A DNA stretch of 64,000 bases from Pseudomonadota bacterium (GTDB lineage Bacteria > Desulfobacterota > Desulfobulbia > Desulfobulbales > Desulfocapsaceae). The notes under the pieces were generated by a model. It worked only from the letters and a program-made list of their open reading frames with translations, did not search any database and was not told the origin of the DNA. The position numbers and the translations under genes were made by a program. The DNA is taken from NCBI GenBank assembly GCA_018821985.1, contig JAHJKP010000049.1, positions 1 to 64,000 of the forward strand. The letters run 5' to 3'. Positions 63,472 through 64,000 of the stretch are shown one piece after another. Within the stretch, counting starts at the first letter, position 1, and every line of letters starts with the position of its first letter.

Positions 63472-64000
63472 TCATTTTTTTATACGGGAAAGCATCATAG
63501 CACCCCATGACCATCCCACACCAAACCCTGCAATTAAAATTTTATGGATCGCTTTTTCATTAATGCTTTCCTGCAGAATTAACGGAATTGATGACGAAAC
63601 CGTATTGCCGGTCATCTCCATCCTCATCGGAACCTTGCTCTCGTCAAGTCCCATACGTCGTGACAATGTTTCAACAATATACCTGCTGCCCTGATGAATG
63701 ATAAATTGATCAACATCTTCAAGAGTAATACCGTCTGCATGGAGTAATGCGGTAATACTGGCAGGCACTTGTGTTGCAGCAAAATTAAAAACCTGGCGGC
63801 CATTCATGTGTAGACGCCCGCCCTTGTTTGCAAGGTGGTTCGCTCCCTGTCCATCAGTACCATACACACTCTTGCCTAAATGATAAATAGGGTTATCCAC
63901 TGTCAGCAAAGTTGCGGCCGCTGCATCACCAAATAGCATCACCGTGTTGCGATCTTCAGGGTCTACGATTTTGGAGTAAGGATCAGCTGTAACGAATACC
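63472..64000 (-). CDS. 3-oxoacyl-ACP synthase III (KAS III), C-terminal part, cut by the window end
   Basis: The frame stays open from 63472 to the last base, so the protein is truncated at its N-terminus. Visible: TVMLFGDAAAATLL, QFIIHQGSRYI (catalytic histidine in IIHQGS) and GNTVSSSIPLIL (catalytic asparagine in GNTVSS), all KAS III hallmarks. The active-site cysteine lies outside the window. FabH-like enzymes make the first acyl-ACP condensation; in this context it likely builds a short acyl chain on the neighbouring carrier protein. Confidence 0.9.
   Translation of the reverse strand, partial: VFVTADPYSKIVDPEDRNTVMLFGDAAAATLLTVDNPIYHLGKSVYGTDGQGANHLANKGGRLHMNGRQVFNFAATQVPASITALLHADGITLEDVDQFIIHQGSRYIVETLSRRMGLDESKVPMRMEMTGNTVSSSIPLILQESINEKAIHKILIAGFGVGWSWGAMMLSRIKK

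Overview
The window is a very large surface-polysaccharide locus of a Gram-negative bacterium, about 60 kb, joined at its left end to a few housekeeping genes. The mid-GC composition, an orphan CooC-type ATPase, an iron alcohol dehydrogenase and the large AsnB- and glycosyltransferase-rich glycan locus fit a deltaproteobacterium (Desulfobacterota) best. This taxonomic guess rests on gene content only and is weak. No rRNA, tRNA, CRISPR array or complete insertion sequence was seen.

Layout. 71-4243: core genes (iron alcohol dehydrogenase, coaBC, a Bax-inhibitor-1 membrane protein, a CooC-like ATPase). 4337-11166 (minus): a WcaJ-type initiating phosphoglycosyltransferase, four glycosyltransferases and UDP-glucuronate decarboxylase (UDP-xylose supply). 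11511-14681 (plus): a polyprenol-phosphate sugar synthase-like GT2 and a GT-C membrane protein. 14695-21311 (minus): a second GT-C protein with a discoidin-like domain, an SGNH esterase, a secreted propeller-like protein, a GtrB-like GT2 and a sugar methyltransferase. 21430-22511 (minus): a compact unit of two small secreted proteins with its own near-consensus promoter and strong terminator. 22828-49982 (minus): the central glycan block with a Wzx flippase, Wzm/Wzt ABC exporter, an O-antigen ligase/polymerase-family protein, gmd/gmd-like/fcl for GDP-deoxyhexoses, AsnB, acyltransferases, methyltransferases, a GlpD-like oxidase, an HxH hydrolase-like protein and many glycosyltransferases. 50125-64000 (minus): a module that begins after a strong hairpin, with a 4,6-dehydratase, PLP aminotransferase, PglD-like acetyltransferase and PglC-like transferase (a bacillosamine-type pathway). 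Two glycosyltransferases, a UDP-HexNAc 2-epimerase, a second Wzy-like protein, a deacetylase, and an acyl-carrier-protein/KAS III/acyltransferase trio cut by the window edge follow.

How they work together (inference). Sugar nucleotides (UDP-xylose, GDP-6-deoxyhexoses, UDP-4-amino-sugars, a UDP-HexNAc epimer) feed at least two lipid-linked chains, one begun by the WcaJ-type enzyme and one by the PglC-type enzyme. The genes offer both Wzx/Wzy-type and Wzm/Wzt-type export, so more than one glycan is probably made here. Decoration enzymes (acyl-, methyl- and amidotransferases, esterase, deacetylase) are unusually numerous. No Wza/Wzc/Wzz export or chain-length genes are in the window. The 53-59 kb module is visibly more GC-rich and uses tightly overlapping genes, unlike the AT-richer block before it, which suggests a separately acquired cassette.

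Most worth a second look: the two-gene secreted unit; G-runs of 10 and 9 in consecutive genes, inside glycine-rich nucleotide-binding motifs; the ACP/KAS III/acyltransferase trio; a C-terminal module shared by two otherwise unrelated membrane enzymes; and a 59-residue orphan resembling the start of the deacetylase beside it.
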